Assembly (NCBI RefSeq): GCF_000715075.1
Contig: NC_134096.1
Span: 68,081,026-68,145,025, forward strand
DNA: 64,000 nt
Source: Nicotiana tabacum
Taxonomy: Eukaryota > Streptophyta > Magnoliopsida > Solanales > Solanaceae
Reading direction: 5' to 3'
Both the position numbers and the translations under genes were made by a program. Below the pieces are notes generated by a model that ran no database searches, was not told where the DNA came from, and was given only the letters and a program-made list of their open reading frames with translations. Shown in pieces: positions 36,184 to 47,505 of this stretch (its first letter is position 1; each line of letters begins with the position of its first letter).

Positions 36184-37737
36184 TCAAATAGAGTTAACTC
36201 TGGGGCAGATACGAGCTCGAAGTGGATTCTTCATCACAACGGTGAATTCTAGCTTTTCTGAAAGATCAACATCATCTCCCTCCACAGCCTCCCATCGAAA
36301 ATGCCAAACCAAATTAGCCACAAAGTACTCTAAATGAAGCATAGCCAAAGCATAGCCTGGGCATATTCTCCTACCAGCGCCAAATGGCATCATCTTGATC
36401 TCTCTACTTCCTGTTATATCGAAACCTTCTTTATCTGATCCCTCCATTAAGAACCTCTCTGGCTTGAATTCCAAGGGATCCTCCCACACCTTTGGGTCCA
36501 AACCCATGTCTGCAACCATGAAATTGATGGTGGCATTCTTGGGGACGACGTAGCCGTTGAGTTCTACTTCCTTAGTCACTGTATGCGGCAGCACAAAGTG
36601 ACCAGGCGGATGTCGCCTAAGACCCTCTAAGACCACTGCTTTCAAGTATGGCATTTTATGCAGATCTTCCTCCTTTACCACCTCTTCTGTCAACTTGCTC
36701 TGTTTCTCTCCCACTACACTAGCAATTTCTTGATATAGTTTTTCCTGAATGGAAGTTTTTTTGACCAAGTTGGCCATAACCCATTGTAAGGCGGTGGACG
36801 TCGTATCAGTTCCGGCGCTTAGGAATTCACTGCAGAGGCTAACCATTTCCCCATAATTGAGGTTCCTGTTTTCCTCTGGCAATTCCAAATTCAACAGCGT
36901 ATCCACATAAGCCACCACTTCTTCCTCAGGCTTTTGTTCTTTGGCCCTACTACTTCGAGCTTCAATCAAAGGAATGAAGATTTTCTCTTGCTCTTGACGT
37001 AGTTCAATCAGTTCTTTCCAGCGATTCCTAAAGATTATTTTTCCAACTCTAGGGAAGAAATTGAGCATATTGAATCGTCGGAAACCCAGGAGCAACCTGC
37101 GCTGAACACCTTCAATTTGTTTGATTTGAGCCTCGTCGAGCTTATCCCCGAAACACATCAACACAAGTAGACAAAACATAGCATACTGAAAATGATCAAT
37201 TAACCTAACAGAATAATCGGCTTGGGCGTGAAGGAGCTGTTGAAGGAGGATACCCAGCACCCACGACCGGGCCTTGGAGTAGGACTTGACGCGCGAAGGG
37301 TGGAGGATTTCAGACATCAGATTTCGCCGGAGAAGACGCCAAACGGGGCCGTAAGGGGCGGAGCTGATGTTACGCTGGTTACTGCTGACGACTGCACTGG
37401 TGGGGACAGCTCTTGGCCTGTCGGAAAAAACAGCGCCTTGTTGGACTAAAGCTTGGTAAGCTAAGGAGTGACTGGATACGAATATGGCGGTACGAGACCC
37501 AATATTGAGGGTGATGAGAGGACCATACTTAGCCTTGAGGTTACGGAGGATTGGTTCCAAGTCGGCGAAGGACCTTCTCGCCCATAATAAGCTGCCGATC
37601 AACGGAAAAGTGTAGGGTCCCGGCGGGAGTTTCTTGTTTTTGTGATTGGATTTGGAATTGGAGGAGATAAGATTAAAGAGGGATTTGAGGAAGAAAGAGA
37701 TGAAGAGAGTGACGACGATGACAAACCAGGTTTCCAT
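36184..37737 (-). CDS. Cytochrome P450, CYP89A-type, copy B
   Basis: An intact 517-residue paralogue of the gene at 8398-9951, about 96% identical by eye. All the P450 landmarks are kept: membrane anchor, KLPPGP, AGTDTT (308-313, preceded by Ser307 instead of Asn), EGLR, PERF and PFGAGRRICPG with Cys459. Differences include Thr123Asn, Asn125Ser, Thr141Met, Ile263Ser, Asn327Lys, Pro328Thr, Gly332Glu and Glu389Lys (copy A to copy B). The substitutions at 123-141 lie in the B-C region, which often shapes the substrate pocket. No intron. Its upstream region is uninterrupted, unlike copy A. Substrate unknown. Confidence 0.93.
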   Translation of the reverse strand: METWFVIVVTLFISFFLKSLFNLISSNSKSNHKNKKLPPGPYTFPLIGSLLWARRSFADLEPILRNLKAKYGPLITLNIGSRTAIFVSSHSLAYQALVQQGAVFSDRPRAVPTSAVVSSNQRNISSAPYGPVWRLLRRNLMSEILHPSRVKSYSKARSWVLGILLQQLLHAQADYSVRLIDHFQYAMFCLLVLMCFGDKLDEAQIKQIEGVQRRLLLGFRRFNMLNFFPRVGKIIFRNRWKELIELRQEQEKIFIPLIEARSSRAKEQKPEEEVVAYVDTLLNLELPEENRNLNYGEMVSLCSEFLSAGTDTTSTALQWVMANLVKKTSIQEKLYQEIASVVGEKQSKLTEEVVKEEDLHKMPYLKAVVLEGLRRHPPGHFVLPHTVTKEVELNGYVVPKNATINFMVADMGLDPKVWEDPLEFKPERFLMEGSDKEGFDITGSREIKMMPFGAGRRICPGYALAMLHLEYFVANLVWHFRWEAVEGDDVDLSEKLEFTVVMKNPLRARICPRVNSI

Positions 37738-37781
37738 TATTTTTTAGTTAAATGACTACAGAAATGACAGTGCTTCTTTCT

Positions 37782-37796
37782 ATATATATATATATA
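37782..37796 (-). promoter_or_regulatory. TA-rich core promoter candidate of P450 copy B
   Basis: A (TA)n run about 45-60 bases upstream of the ATG occupies the place of the TATA-like sequence in copy A. It is longer here and so differs between the paralogues. Confidence 0.4.
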
Positions 37797-38119
37797 GAAA
37801 AAATACTAGATGAAGATTGAAGAGAAAAGTTTTTATCCATTTTTGCGAGTATGTGTGTAAAGCAAGAAAGAAGACGGAAAGAATAATCTAATGGCAGATG
37901 TAGTGGCTGAAAATATGCAACGATAGTCACACGCGGTTTTTGTGGATTTACTTTTTTGAACGTATCTTTTTTGGGCTAAAGCACTAACAAATAGAAGTTA
38001 CTAGATGTTTGGTGCCGGTGCATAGCACGGGGCGTTGACGTTTTGCTTACTTCAAGGGGATATTTCCCGAATAGAATGTGATTCAGCATGTAATAATAGT
38101 ACAACATATGTATACAAAT

Positions 38120-39069
38120 GTAGGATGAACTTGTATTTGATTTCACGCATTTCAGCCTTACATAGTTTTTACTAGTGCTCCAATGGAAGATTGAGAATGA
38201 TGTTACTCTAACACAACTAATAAGTTTAAGGTAATATCTAGATGATACTATGACTTTGTCATATAAATGTAAATTACAAATTTATAAGATGACTTAGAAG
38301 GTTTCAAATAAGCAAAAAAAAAAATTCAAAGACATTTTGCACCAGACTAACAGGTGCAAAATAACAAAGTGTAGAAAGTCAATACATATGCACACATCTC
38401 CATCAACTCCGCTTCTACTACTGTCTCAAATAATGAAATAGATGTTGAATGAATTGTTTCCCATCTCAAAATTAGTTCTACGTCGACACTCGAACAATAT
38501 TTTAATACCTCCTTATATATTAAGGTGCAATCGCAGACATACATAGAGCTTGGTCTTTTACATAGCACTTCGTTTGTTGCGGTCTGGCAAACTGTCACAA
38601 TCCCTATTCTCTATTCAAACTTGAGTTGACTACATTTTGTGTGGCCCACATCAGCTGTTCTCCCCTAGTTACACTTACAAAATGGAGTACAATATTATGA
38701 GCTTGATGTAACCATCATAGTAATGGAAAAACAAAAACAACAGAGAAATGGACTTAGAAAATAGTAAAGAGAAAAGAGAAAAGTTGGATGACCAGTCGCT
38801 TGCACATATTATATGGAAGAAGATTTCCTAGTTCATCTTTGCAAAGCCCTTGGTTTCTTCAAATTGGGCCATTTGATATAAAAGTTCTCACATAAAGACT
38901 ACCAATAATTAACACTTAAGAAATACAATATGTGTAATTCAATGTAAATTAACTAAAGGATTTAGTCATCTTTTAAATATCCATAATGAAAATACTCAAA
39001 GAAAGCAACATCAATCATAATATACCTGAAGAAGTAACTTGCCATGAAACCAGACCAGGAGACAAAAAC
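38120..39069. other. Spacer, no gene recognised
   Basis: An AT-rich stretch. A minus-strand open frame at 38347-38598 has a protein-like composition but no domain I recognise, and no splice context could be established. Confidence 0.35.
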
Positions 39070-39271
39070 GGGTAAATTGCACAAATGATTATATAACTAT
39101 GACTTTTTTTTTGTTAAAGTCATATAACTTTGTTTTCTCACACAAAATTCATAAAACTTTCACCAACTCACACAAAAATCGTAGTGGTCGGAAAATAAAT
39201 TTTTCAGTAGTATTTTCTTATTTTACGTTTTTTTATTTTTTATTTTCAGTCTAATAAATAATTACCCAATT

Positions 39272-39533
<262 letters not shown>

Positions 39534-39968
39534 TAGGAATGACCCAACCCATCCTGACCCAGTACCCATATACATAAGTTAAAATAACACTAAAAGTGAA
39601 TTCTTCCATCATAAAAAATTTAGTTCGGAATGCATGAGATTCTAACAAAAAACAAAGAAATAAAAGGTATAATTAGAGAGCGCTTGAAATAAAAATGCTA
39701 TCAATTTGAATAAATATCTTGAAAAATAAAATAAAAGATAAAAATATCATGTTTTGAAGGATTTACTATTCACTTTTAGTATTATTTTAACTTATATAAA
39801 TGAGTATTGGGTTGGGCGGGCCATGTCGGGTTGAGTCATTCCCATTTTAATTGAATTATTATTTATTAGACTGAAAATAAAAAATAAAAAATCACAAAAT
39901 AAGAAAATACTACTTACTAAAAAAAATATATTTTTCGATCACTATGATTTTTGTGTGAGAAAACATAG

Positions 39969-40633
39969 TGTTTATCCGAAAAATCGGATAACGTTAAATT
40001 TATGTATGGTTCTAAGGATACGTAATATCCTTTAATACAAAGATAACAATACAAGTATTTTGACTATGAGAATAAGAATGATGAACATAAAGAATGAATA
40101 AGATGAAGTAAAACAAGCACAAGGAGATATCTTTGTATATGAGAAAAGATCTATTTTTCCAATCTTTTTTTGTCTAATAGCTTACAAGGATCCCCCCTTT
40201 TATAATAGAGGGTCATTACTTTATTTATAACAAAATAATAAAATAAAGCATATAGTGGAGGATCCATGATGATTTGTCTCTTCCTCGATTTCCGCCAAAA
40301 TTCTCTCTCCTAGTGCGGTTGTAACGGCTCTTGTCTGTGGGCTCGATACTAGCTCGAACTTGATACTGGCTCGAACTCGTCACTAGGTCGGCCCTTCGGT
40401 CTTGGCTTGAGTTCGACCTTCGGGATGGGAGTCGCGCATTTCCGACCTCGAAGCGATGCCTTGCGGATCGGTTTGGTCACGGGCTCGATAAGGTTATCGA
40501 GCTGACTCCTCGAGCAGCCTTCGGACTCGAGGCTCGTTTGTGTCATCTTCGGAGCTTACTCCCAAAATCCTACTCCGCTTTCTTGCCACTCGATCGAATG
40601 TAGAAAAACTAAAATCTATTTTAACCGTATACA
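39969..40633 (-). repeat. Tat 3' LTR
   Basis: A 665 bp LTR, about 95% identical by eye to 51012-51664. The polypurine tract on the minus strand (GAGGGGACTATC, about 40634-40645) adjoins it. Confidence 0.92.
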
Positions 40634-40836
40634 GATAGTCCCCTCGATTCTCATGAAGGATGCAGTGAGAATCGATATGATTTTCGACGGTTCGATCGAT
40701 TAACAAGCTGACGTTTTAACAGGGATCGATTATGACGTATGTGATAGCTGTCCCATCGATTTAGTCTTTCAAGGTTTTTAATGCTTGTCAGACGGTGGTC
40801 GGCCACCTCTGATATTGAACCGTCATGATGCGAGCT

Positions 40837-40844
40837 TATAAATA
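40837..40844 (+). promoter_or_regulatory. TATA box of the antisense gene in the Tat element
   Basis: TATAAATA on the plus strand lies 204 bp inside the 3' LTR boundary and 166 bp before the ATG at 41010. The pyrimidine-rich leader that follows resembles a plant 5' UTR. It would drive transcription against the element's genomic RNA. Confidence 0.5.
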
Positions 40845-41009
40845 ACCCTTTCTTTTATCCTTTACTACTTTTACATCTTCTATCTTCCAAATTTCCCAAA
40901 TCCCTTTTCCAACCCCCCACTAATTCTGTGATTTCTTTCTGCAGAAGCCCCTATTCAATTCTACCAAATCTTTGCCACTTTTCTCTATTCCTTACTTCTG
41001 AATTCAAAA

Positions 41010-43568
41010 ATGGCGAAAACGTCACAGACCATCCCTTAAAAAGAGAAAGCTTCATCTTCATAGTGTGCCGCCGATGATGCGCCGGTAGAACCACAACCTG
41101 AGGAGTGCATTCCCGGGGGGTGCATCCTTACTTCTGATTTCAAGGTCGATAAAGGCTCATCGGTCCCAGGTCGATGTGCACCGATATCGAGGTATATATA
41201 TTCGATAACCGAGAAGCACCTCCAACAGCTAAAGAAGGATTGCAATTGGGATAAAAATGAAATAATGATTCCTTATTCTGACGAAGATATCACTTCGCAC
41301 GTGAGAGGGTTTTTGAATGTGTATTCTTACCCTTTCACGTTGGGTCCTCTCGATTCCATTATCATTGATTTCTGTCGTCAATACCAAATTACCCTAGGCC
41401 AGGTCCACCCATCATTTTGGCGGATCGTTATCCTGATCCGATATTTTGTGAGCAAAATCGAGGGGATGTCGTTCACCCTCGACCATCTTATCCGATTATA
41501 CCGTCCTCGACTTTTTCGAGGACGGTTAATAAAACTTCCGCGTTGGGCTTCCAAGGCTCTGTTCTCGAGTATTGACGAGGACAGGGACCGGGGTTAGATG
41601 AGCAGGTTTGTTCGAGTAAGGACTTCGGATCTGATTCCGACTGAAAAGATGCCTTTTCCCAAGGAGTGGAATATGAAACGTAAGTGTGATCCTGCTTTTC
41701 TTTCTACTTTGTTCTTTCATTTCTTCTCTTATCGACACTCCTCTTTTTATGATGTAGCGGTTCCTTGGATGTCCGGAGCAGTTCCCGATCTCAAGAACTA
41801 GGTACGAGCTCTAGTTTCGACCTCCACATACGTCGAACGCTCATGGCGTGATTTATCAAAGGATCGGTGGGAGGCCAAAAATCATGGTAAGCCCATTTCT
41901 TGTATTCTTCGAACGAGGTGGTTTTCAAATATCTTATTAAAATTTTCCATATGCAGGTTTGGGTAAGGATGCGGTTTTGAGGCCTTTGTACAACGAGGAA
42001 GAAATCTTGGCCCCAGTCCCAAAACCGGCGAAGGGAAACAAAAGGAAAAGCGCCCCCGTTCCCGAAGACCCAAAACCGAAGAAGAGGATTGCTCGCAAGC
42101 CGAACTAGGATGCCATTCCTTTGACCTCGAAATTAGTTCTACGTCTAAGGGATGAAGAAGAAGAAGAAGAAGAAGACGATGGGTCAGCGCTGGCGGCCCG
42201 AACGAAGAAAACCATCGATGCCCCATCGACAACTGGATCGATGATGCTCCACGAGGCTCCGCCTTGAACTGAGGGTATACCGGAGAAAGGTTTGGGTAGA
42301 GTCCCCGAATTATCGGAGATCGAAGACGTAGCTTATCGGAGCCAACGGGCAGGGGATATGATCGAAGGGGCCCTCGAATTCCTTCGAACCGAAGAGAATG
42401 CTCCAGGTGATTCATTCGGGGCAGCAGGAATCGAAGATTCGCCTACCTTTCCCGCTTTTTCTGCTGGGGTGATTCGGGAAGCCCAAGCTCTGGGGGCCCT
42501 CGACCTAGACAGGTCTCACGATGGAGAGGATCCCTTCGTGACCTGTTTACCGGTATCGAGGGCGTTGCCGGTACTGGTGATGAATCAGACCTTTTTCACG
42601 GGGTGCGACAGGCTTTGAATCAGGTAAGCTTTTAAAATTGTTTTGCCGGTACTACCTTTATGTTTTACTTTTCGTTAACTTCGTTTCTTGTTTCTTTTTA
42701 GGCAGCGGCAGTTCATCGAGAAGTATGTTCTCGATCCCAAAACGAGCTACGTCGATACGAAGTCGACCTTCAACGGGTTACTGATGAGAGGAACTCCCTA
42801 AGACTTCTCTTAGGGCAGAGGGACGAGGAAATAAAAGACCTCCGAGCTGAGTTAGCCAAGGCTTACCGAGATCAGACCGATTTGTCTGAGTAGGTATTGA
42901 TACTTTTGAAAGCCTATGGGCTCGATACTGGAATGATGGCTAACTTTTCGGTCTCACAGCTGCAACAAAAAATTGAGATGATCGGGAAGCTTCGTGAGAA
43001 GGTTGACGTAATAAAAACGGAGTCTTTGCAGTGGAAAGAAGGTATGGATTGCTTTCCTGCAGAAAAAGAAACTGCTAGAGCCTAGTTATCATCGGCCGAA
43101 ACCCAACTTCAGAAAATGAAGGAAAAAGGCTCGGTTCAGGCAAGAAGGATAGAGGAGCTTGAGGCTCGGTTGGCCTCTGTGCTCGAAACTGATGCCGAAA
43201 AGGCAAAGGCCGATGCGGATGCACTCATGGCCGTTTATCGGGCCGATGCTGAAGCTGTCCAGGTCCAAGCAAGAGAGGCAGCCGAGTCCACCAATATTTG
43301 AGCACATCGGGTTGCCGAACTAGCTAAGTGCCGATCCCGAAAGGAAACCCTCTAGGAGATCCATGCTGGTGGTTTCGACCTCGCTGAAGAAATAAAAAGG
43401 GCCAAAGAGCTCAAAGCCGATGCTGAAGCTTTGGTTTCCGATGGCGATGATGATGACAATGATGATGATGATGATGGGAGCAAGAGCGGATCCGAGAACA
43501 AGAGAGGATCCGAGAACAGGGGGGAGTCTGATAAAGAAGAGACCGCTCCCGATGATCAAGAAATTTAG
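41010..43568 (+). pseudogene. Additional ORF of the Tat element, antisense, spliced, decayed
   Basis: It starts MAKTSQTIP at 41010 and ends at TAG 43566-43568. The conserved N-terminal block runs from about 41120 to 41670 (VPGRCAPISRYI; YPFTLGPLDSIIIDFCR; HPSFWRIVILIRYFVSKIEG; LIRLYRPRLFRG). Three introns with GT-AG ends keep the frame: 41680-41757, 41887-41956 and 42624-42701. The C-terminal half is charged and coiled-coil-like (42700-43440), with an Asp-rich run near 43445-43480. At least seven stops and one frameshift disable it. Extra ORFs of this type, including antisense ones, are known in Tat elements; their function is not established. Confidence 0.8.
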
Positions 43569-43719
43569 TCCTTAGTTTTTACATTGTAATCAACCATGTA
43601 GATAATTTTGTATATCGATAATTCTGCCGACTTGCTTTTGTTTCGTGAAGACTTTTATTCATGCCTTTATGAATGTTTTCACAAGGATCTAAATAACTTT
43701 AATCAAATTTGGACTTCGT

Positions 43720-44822
43720 AGTCTCTATGGTGTGGCCTTTAGGCTTACTAGCTGAGTCAACGATTCGAACTTGAAGAAATATAGCCCGTAGGCGTAATGG
43801 TTGAGTGAGTGCTTGCTCGAACTCAAAATGAAAGTAGCCCGTAGGCTTATTAGTCGAGTGAATGATTCGAACTCGAAGTAATGTAGCCCGTAGGCGTAAT
43901 GGTTGAGTGAGTGCTTGCTCTAAAATGAAAGTAGCCCGTAGGCTTATTATTCGAGTGAATGATTCAAACTCGAAGTAATGTAGCCCGTAGGCGTAATGGT
44001 TGAGTGAGTTTTGCTCACACTCGAAATAAAAGTAGCCTGTAGGCTTAGTCGTCGAGTGGATGATCCGAACTCGAAGAAATATAGCCCGTAGGCGTAATGG
44101 TTGAGTGAGTGCTTGCTCGAACTCGGAATGAGAGTAGCCCGTAGGCTTATTAGTCGAGTGAAGTGATTCGAACTCGAAATAAAAGTAGCCCATAGGCTTA
44201 GTCGTCAAGTGGATGATCCTAACTCGAAGAAATATAGCCCATAGGCATAATGGTCGAGTGAGTGCTTGCTCGAACTCGGAATTAAAGTAGCCCGTAGGCT
44301 TATTAGTCGAGTGAAATGATTCGAACTCGAAATAAAAGTAGCCCGTAGGCTTAGTCATCGAGTAGATGATCCAAACTCGAAGAAATATAGCCTGTAGGCA
44401 TAATGGTTGAGTGGGTGCTTACTCGAACTCAAAATGAGAGTAGCCCGTAGGCTTATTAGTCGAGTGAAATGATTCGAACCCGAAATAAAGGTAGCCCGTA
44501 GGCTTAGTCGTCGAGTGAATGATCCGAACTCGAAGAAATATAGCCCGTAGGCGTAATGGTCGAGTGAGTGCTTGCTCGAACTCGGAATGAAAGTAGCCCG
44601 TAGGTTTATTAGTCAAGTGAAATGATTCGAACTCGAAATAAAAGTAGCCCGTAGGCTTAGTCGTCGAGTGGATGATCCGAACTCGAAGAAATATAGCCCG
44701 TAGGCATAATGGTTGAGTGAGTGCTTGCTCGAACTCGGTATGAAAGTAGCCCGTAGGCTTATTAGTCGAGTGAAATGATTCGAACTCGAAATAAAAGTAG
44801 CCCGTAGGCTTAGTCGTCGAAT
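43720..44822. repeat. Minisatellite in the Tat element, about 51-bp monomer in a 153-bp higher-order unit
   Basis: About 21 monomers, each built on 'tagcccgtaggc'. Three types alternate: one with 'ttattagtcgagtg', one with 'ttagtcgtcgagtg' and one with 'gtaatggttgagtg'. They form a repeating trimer of about 153 bp. It lies between the antisense gene and integrase. Long minus-strand frames through it are by-products of monomer length being close to a multiple of three. Tat 3' UTRs are known sources of satellite DNA. Confidence 0.93.
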
Positions 44823-45139
44823 TTAACTTAATTCTGTTTGCATAATAAATCTCCAAATAGAGGATTTTCCCTTGGATATAAGATGTCGGTAAAGAGGAGA
44901 ACTTTCTTCTCAAGTCACTACACATGTGTTCATGTTTTGCGCCTGGGTTCGGGCCAATCTACATGAGCATGGTTCATTTCGACCATTTGGCTCTTACAAT
45001 TCTTCCTATTGGAACCCTATTGTTGTGAAATAACTTTCTTGCATCTGAACTCGATGTATTTGAGGGCCTAATGCCCCCCAGTATTCGAGGTCGATTGTAA
45101 AGAGGCCTCGGACATTGTTGTAAGTGCATCACGATTAAT

Positions 45140-45210
45140 GGTTGCCTCATTAAAAACCTTGCCGAAAAACCCATTTGGGATAAAACCGGTCTAAGGGAAA
45201 AAGAGTGCAA
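45140..45210 (-). other. Tat 3' UTR stem-loop module (single copy)
   Basis: On the minus strand it begins GTTGCACTCTTTTTCCC. It contains CCG..CGG outer arms around CCCAAATGGG and ends GGCAAGGTTTTTAATGAGG. It is shortly after the integrase end at 45306, mirroring the position of the copia modules after pol. Confidence 0.6.
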
Positions 45211-45305
45211 CGCGTGCCTTCAAGCGAAAGATCCATCTTAGCTCTTGTTTGGACTTCTGCAGGGGTCAGTTTTTGAAATGTAAATGAATATGGAAGGGTC
45301 ATACC

Positions 45306-47213
45306 TTAGCAGTAGTACCATTTTAGATGTGATACATTCCAGCTGCTTGATAACTGTTTGCCGTTTATAATGCCGAGCCTGTACGATCCCTTTCCGACGT
45401 TCTCGAGCACCTGATATGGTCCTTCCCAATTTGGTCCTAGTTTTCCTTCGTTCGGATTTTGGGTATTGATGGTGACTTTTCTTAACACTAAGTCCCCGGG
45501 CTTGAAATAGCGGAGCTTGGTTCTTCGATTATAATATCTTTCGATTCGTTGCTTTTGGGCGGCCAATTGGACGAGAGCAACTTCTCGTCTTTCGTCCGAT
45601 AATTCAAGGATGGTATTCATAGCCTTGTTATTTGATTCTTCCGTCGTGAATCAAAATCTGGTACTAGGTTCACCGACTTCGACTGGTATCAATGCTTCGG
45701 ACCCATATACTAAGGAGAATGGGGTTGCCCCCATACTGGATTTTGACGTTGTCTGGTATGCCCATAGTACTTCGGGCAGGATTTCTCTCCATTTTCCTTT
45801 AGCGTCATTCAACCTCTTCTTTAGGTTTTGAAGAATAGTTTTGTTCGTTGATTCGGCCTTTCAGTTCCCACTGGGGTGGTATGGTGTTGATAGTATCCTT
45901 CTTATTTTGTGATCTTCGAAGAATTTTGTTACTTTGCTGCCAACGAATTGCTTCCCATTGTCACATATTATTTCGGCGGGTATCCCGAATCGGCATATGA
46001 TATGATCCCAAATAAAGTCTATAACTTCTTTCTCTCTTATTTTCTCGAATGCCTATGCTTCAACCCATTTAGAAAAATAGTCAGTCATAAATAAAATGAA
46101 TTTGGCTTTACCTGGGGTCGATGGCAGAGGGCCGACGATATCCATTCCCCATTTCATGAACGACCATGAGGATAGGACTGAGTGAAGTTTCTCTCCGGGT
46201 TGATGGATCATTGTCGCAAACCTTTGATATTTGTCACATTTACGAACAAATTTCTTCGCATCTTTGCCCATATCGATCCAATAATATCCTGCGCTGATTA
46301 TTTTTCGAACTAATGTATCGGCACCGGAGTGATTCCCACAAGTGCCCTCGTGCACTTCCCGTAGGATGTAATCGGTATCTCCCGGACCCAAGCATACTGC
46401 CAACGGTCCATCGAATATCCTTCGATATAGCGTTTCGTCCGAAGCCAACGTTAATCGAGCAGCTTTAGTCCGTAGGGCCCTGGAATCTTTAGGGTCCGAT
46501 GGGAGCTTTTCGCTATTTAAGTATTCAATATACTTGTTTCTCCAATCCCAGGTTAAGCTAGTAGAATTTATCTCGGCGTGACCTTCTTCGATTACCGATC
46601 TCAAAAGTTGAACGACAGTCCCCGAGATCAAGTCATCTACCTCGACCGATGATCCCAAATTTGCAAGTGCATCGGCCTCATTATTCTGTTCTCGTGGAAC
46701 ATACCATAGAGTCCATTGTTTGAAATAGTGCAAAGTGACAAGCAGTTTGTCTAAATACCTTTGCATTCTACCTTCTCGGACTTTGAAGGTTTTGTTTACT
46801 TGACTCACCACCAGCAAAGAGTCACAATTGGCTTCAATGACTTCTGCTCCCAAGTTTCTAGCTAGCTCGAGACCTGCAATCATGGCTTCGTACTCGGCCT
46901 CGTTGTTAGTCAACCTGATAGTTTTAATAGCTTGCCTAATAATGTTACCCGTGGGTGGTTTCAAAACTATGCCTAGCCCGGACCCCTTCACGTTCGAAGC
47001 CCCATCCGTAAAAAAGATCCATACCCCCGATAATGTACCCGATTTCAACAGGAGTTCTTTTTCGACTTGAGGTACGAGGGTTGGCGTGAAGCCGGCCACG
47101 AAGTCTGCTAAAAGTTGAGACTTGATGGCCGTACGGGGTTGATATTCGATATCGTACCCACTGAGTTCGACGGCCCATTTGGTCAACCGGCCTGATAGTT
47201 CGGGCTTATGCAA
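45306..47213 (-). pseudogene. Tat second RNase H and integrase
   Basis: From 47213: the end of the first RNase H with the following connection (HKPELSGRLTKWAVEL). Then a second, archaeal-type RNase H (WIFFTDGASNVKGSG, NNEAEYEAMIAGLELA, EANCDSLLVVSQV, NNEADALANLG). Then the integrase zinc region (REVHEGTCGNHSGADTL; CDKYQRFA, the first of the CxxC pair kept and the second changed) and the core start WGMDIVGPLPSTPGKAKF, ending at a stop near 46053. The core continues in other frames and ends with the 45620-45306 segment (QRIERYYNRRTKLRYFKPGD; GPYQVLENVGKGSYRL). Broken in at least two places. Confidence 0.9.
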
Positions 47214-47505
47214 AATATTACGAAGTGGGTAGGTTGTTAATACGCATATGTGGTGACATTAAAAGTATAGTCTTAACTTTCTAGAGGTGCTTATTAGTGC
47301 AAGTGCCAATTTTTCTAGGTGCGGATAACTAGTTTCCGCTTCTTTTAAGGTCCGACTTATATAATAAACGAAAAATTACGTACCTTGATCTTCTCGAACT
47401 AGGACACTGCTTACGGCGACTTCCGATACTACCAAGTACAAGCAAAGTTTTTCGTCTATTTTTGGAGTGTGAAGTAGTGGTTGGCTCGATAGATATCATT
47501 TCAGT

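Larger units (their letters stand above)
33448..38119. repeat. Segmental duplication copy B (uninterrupted)
   Basis: About 4.67 kb matching copy A with both copia insertions absent. It gives the pre-insertion sequence at both sites: around 34440 for copia-1 and gtcACACGcgg at about 37930 for copia-2. A 34-bp tandem duplication (gtaccgggttcatcc units at 34271 and 34305) is private to this copy. Its orientation is the same as copy A. Confidence 0.95.

Noticed and set aside
42894..42960. Possible fourth intron in the Tat antisense gene (gtattg..tcacag)
   Set aside because: The sequence between is itself coding-like and continues the protein; the preceding TAG is better read as a nonsense change.
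43699..44358. Minus-strand 219-codon frame (and 44419-44925) with repeated TKPTGYFYFEFE-like words
   Set aside because: By-product of the minisatellite whose monomer is near a multiple of three; no start context or domain.
43720..44822. CRISPR-like regular repeat array
   Set aside because: The units are contiguous diverged monomers with no unique spacers, in a plant retrotransposon.
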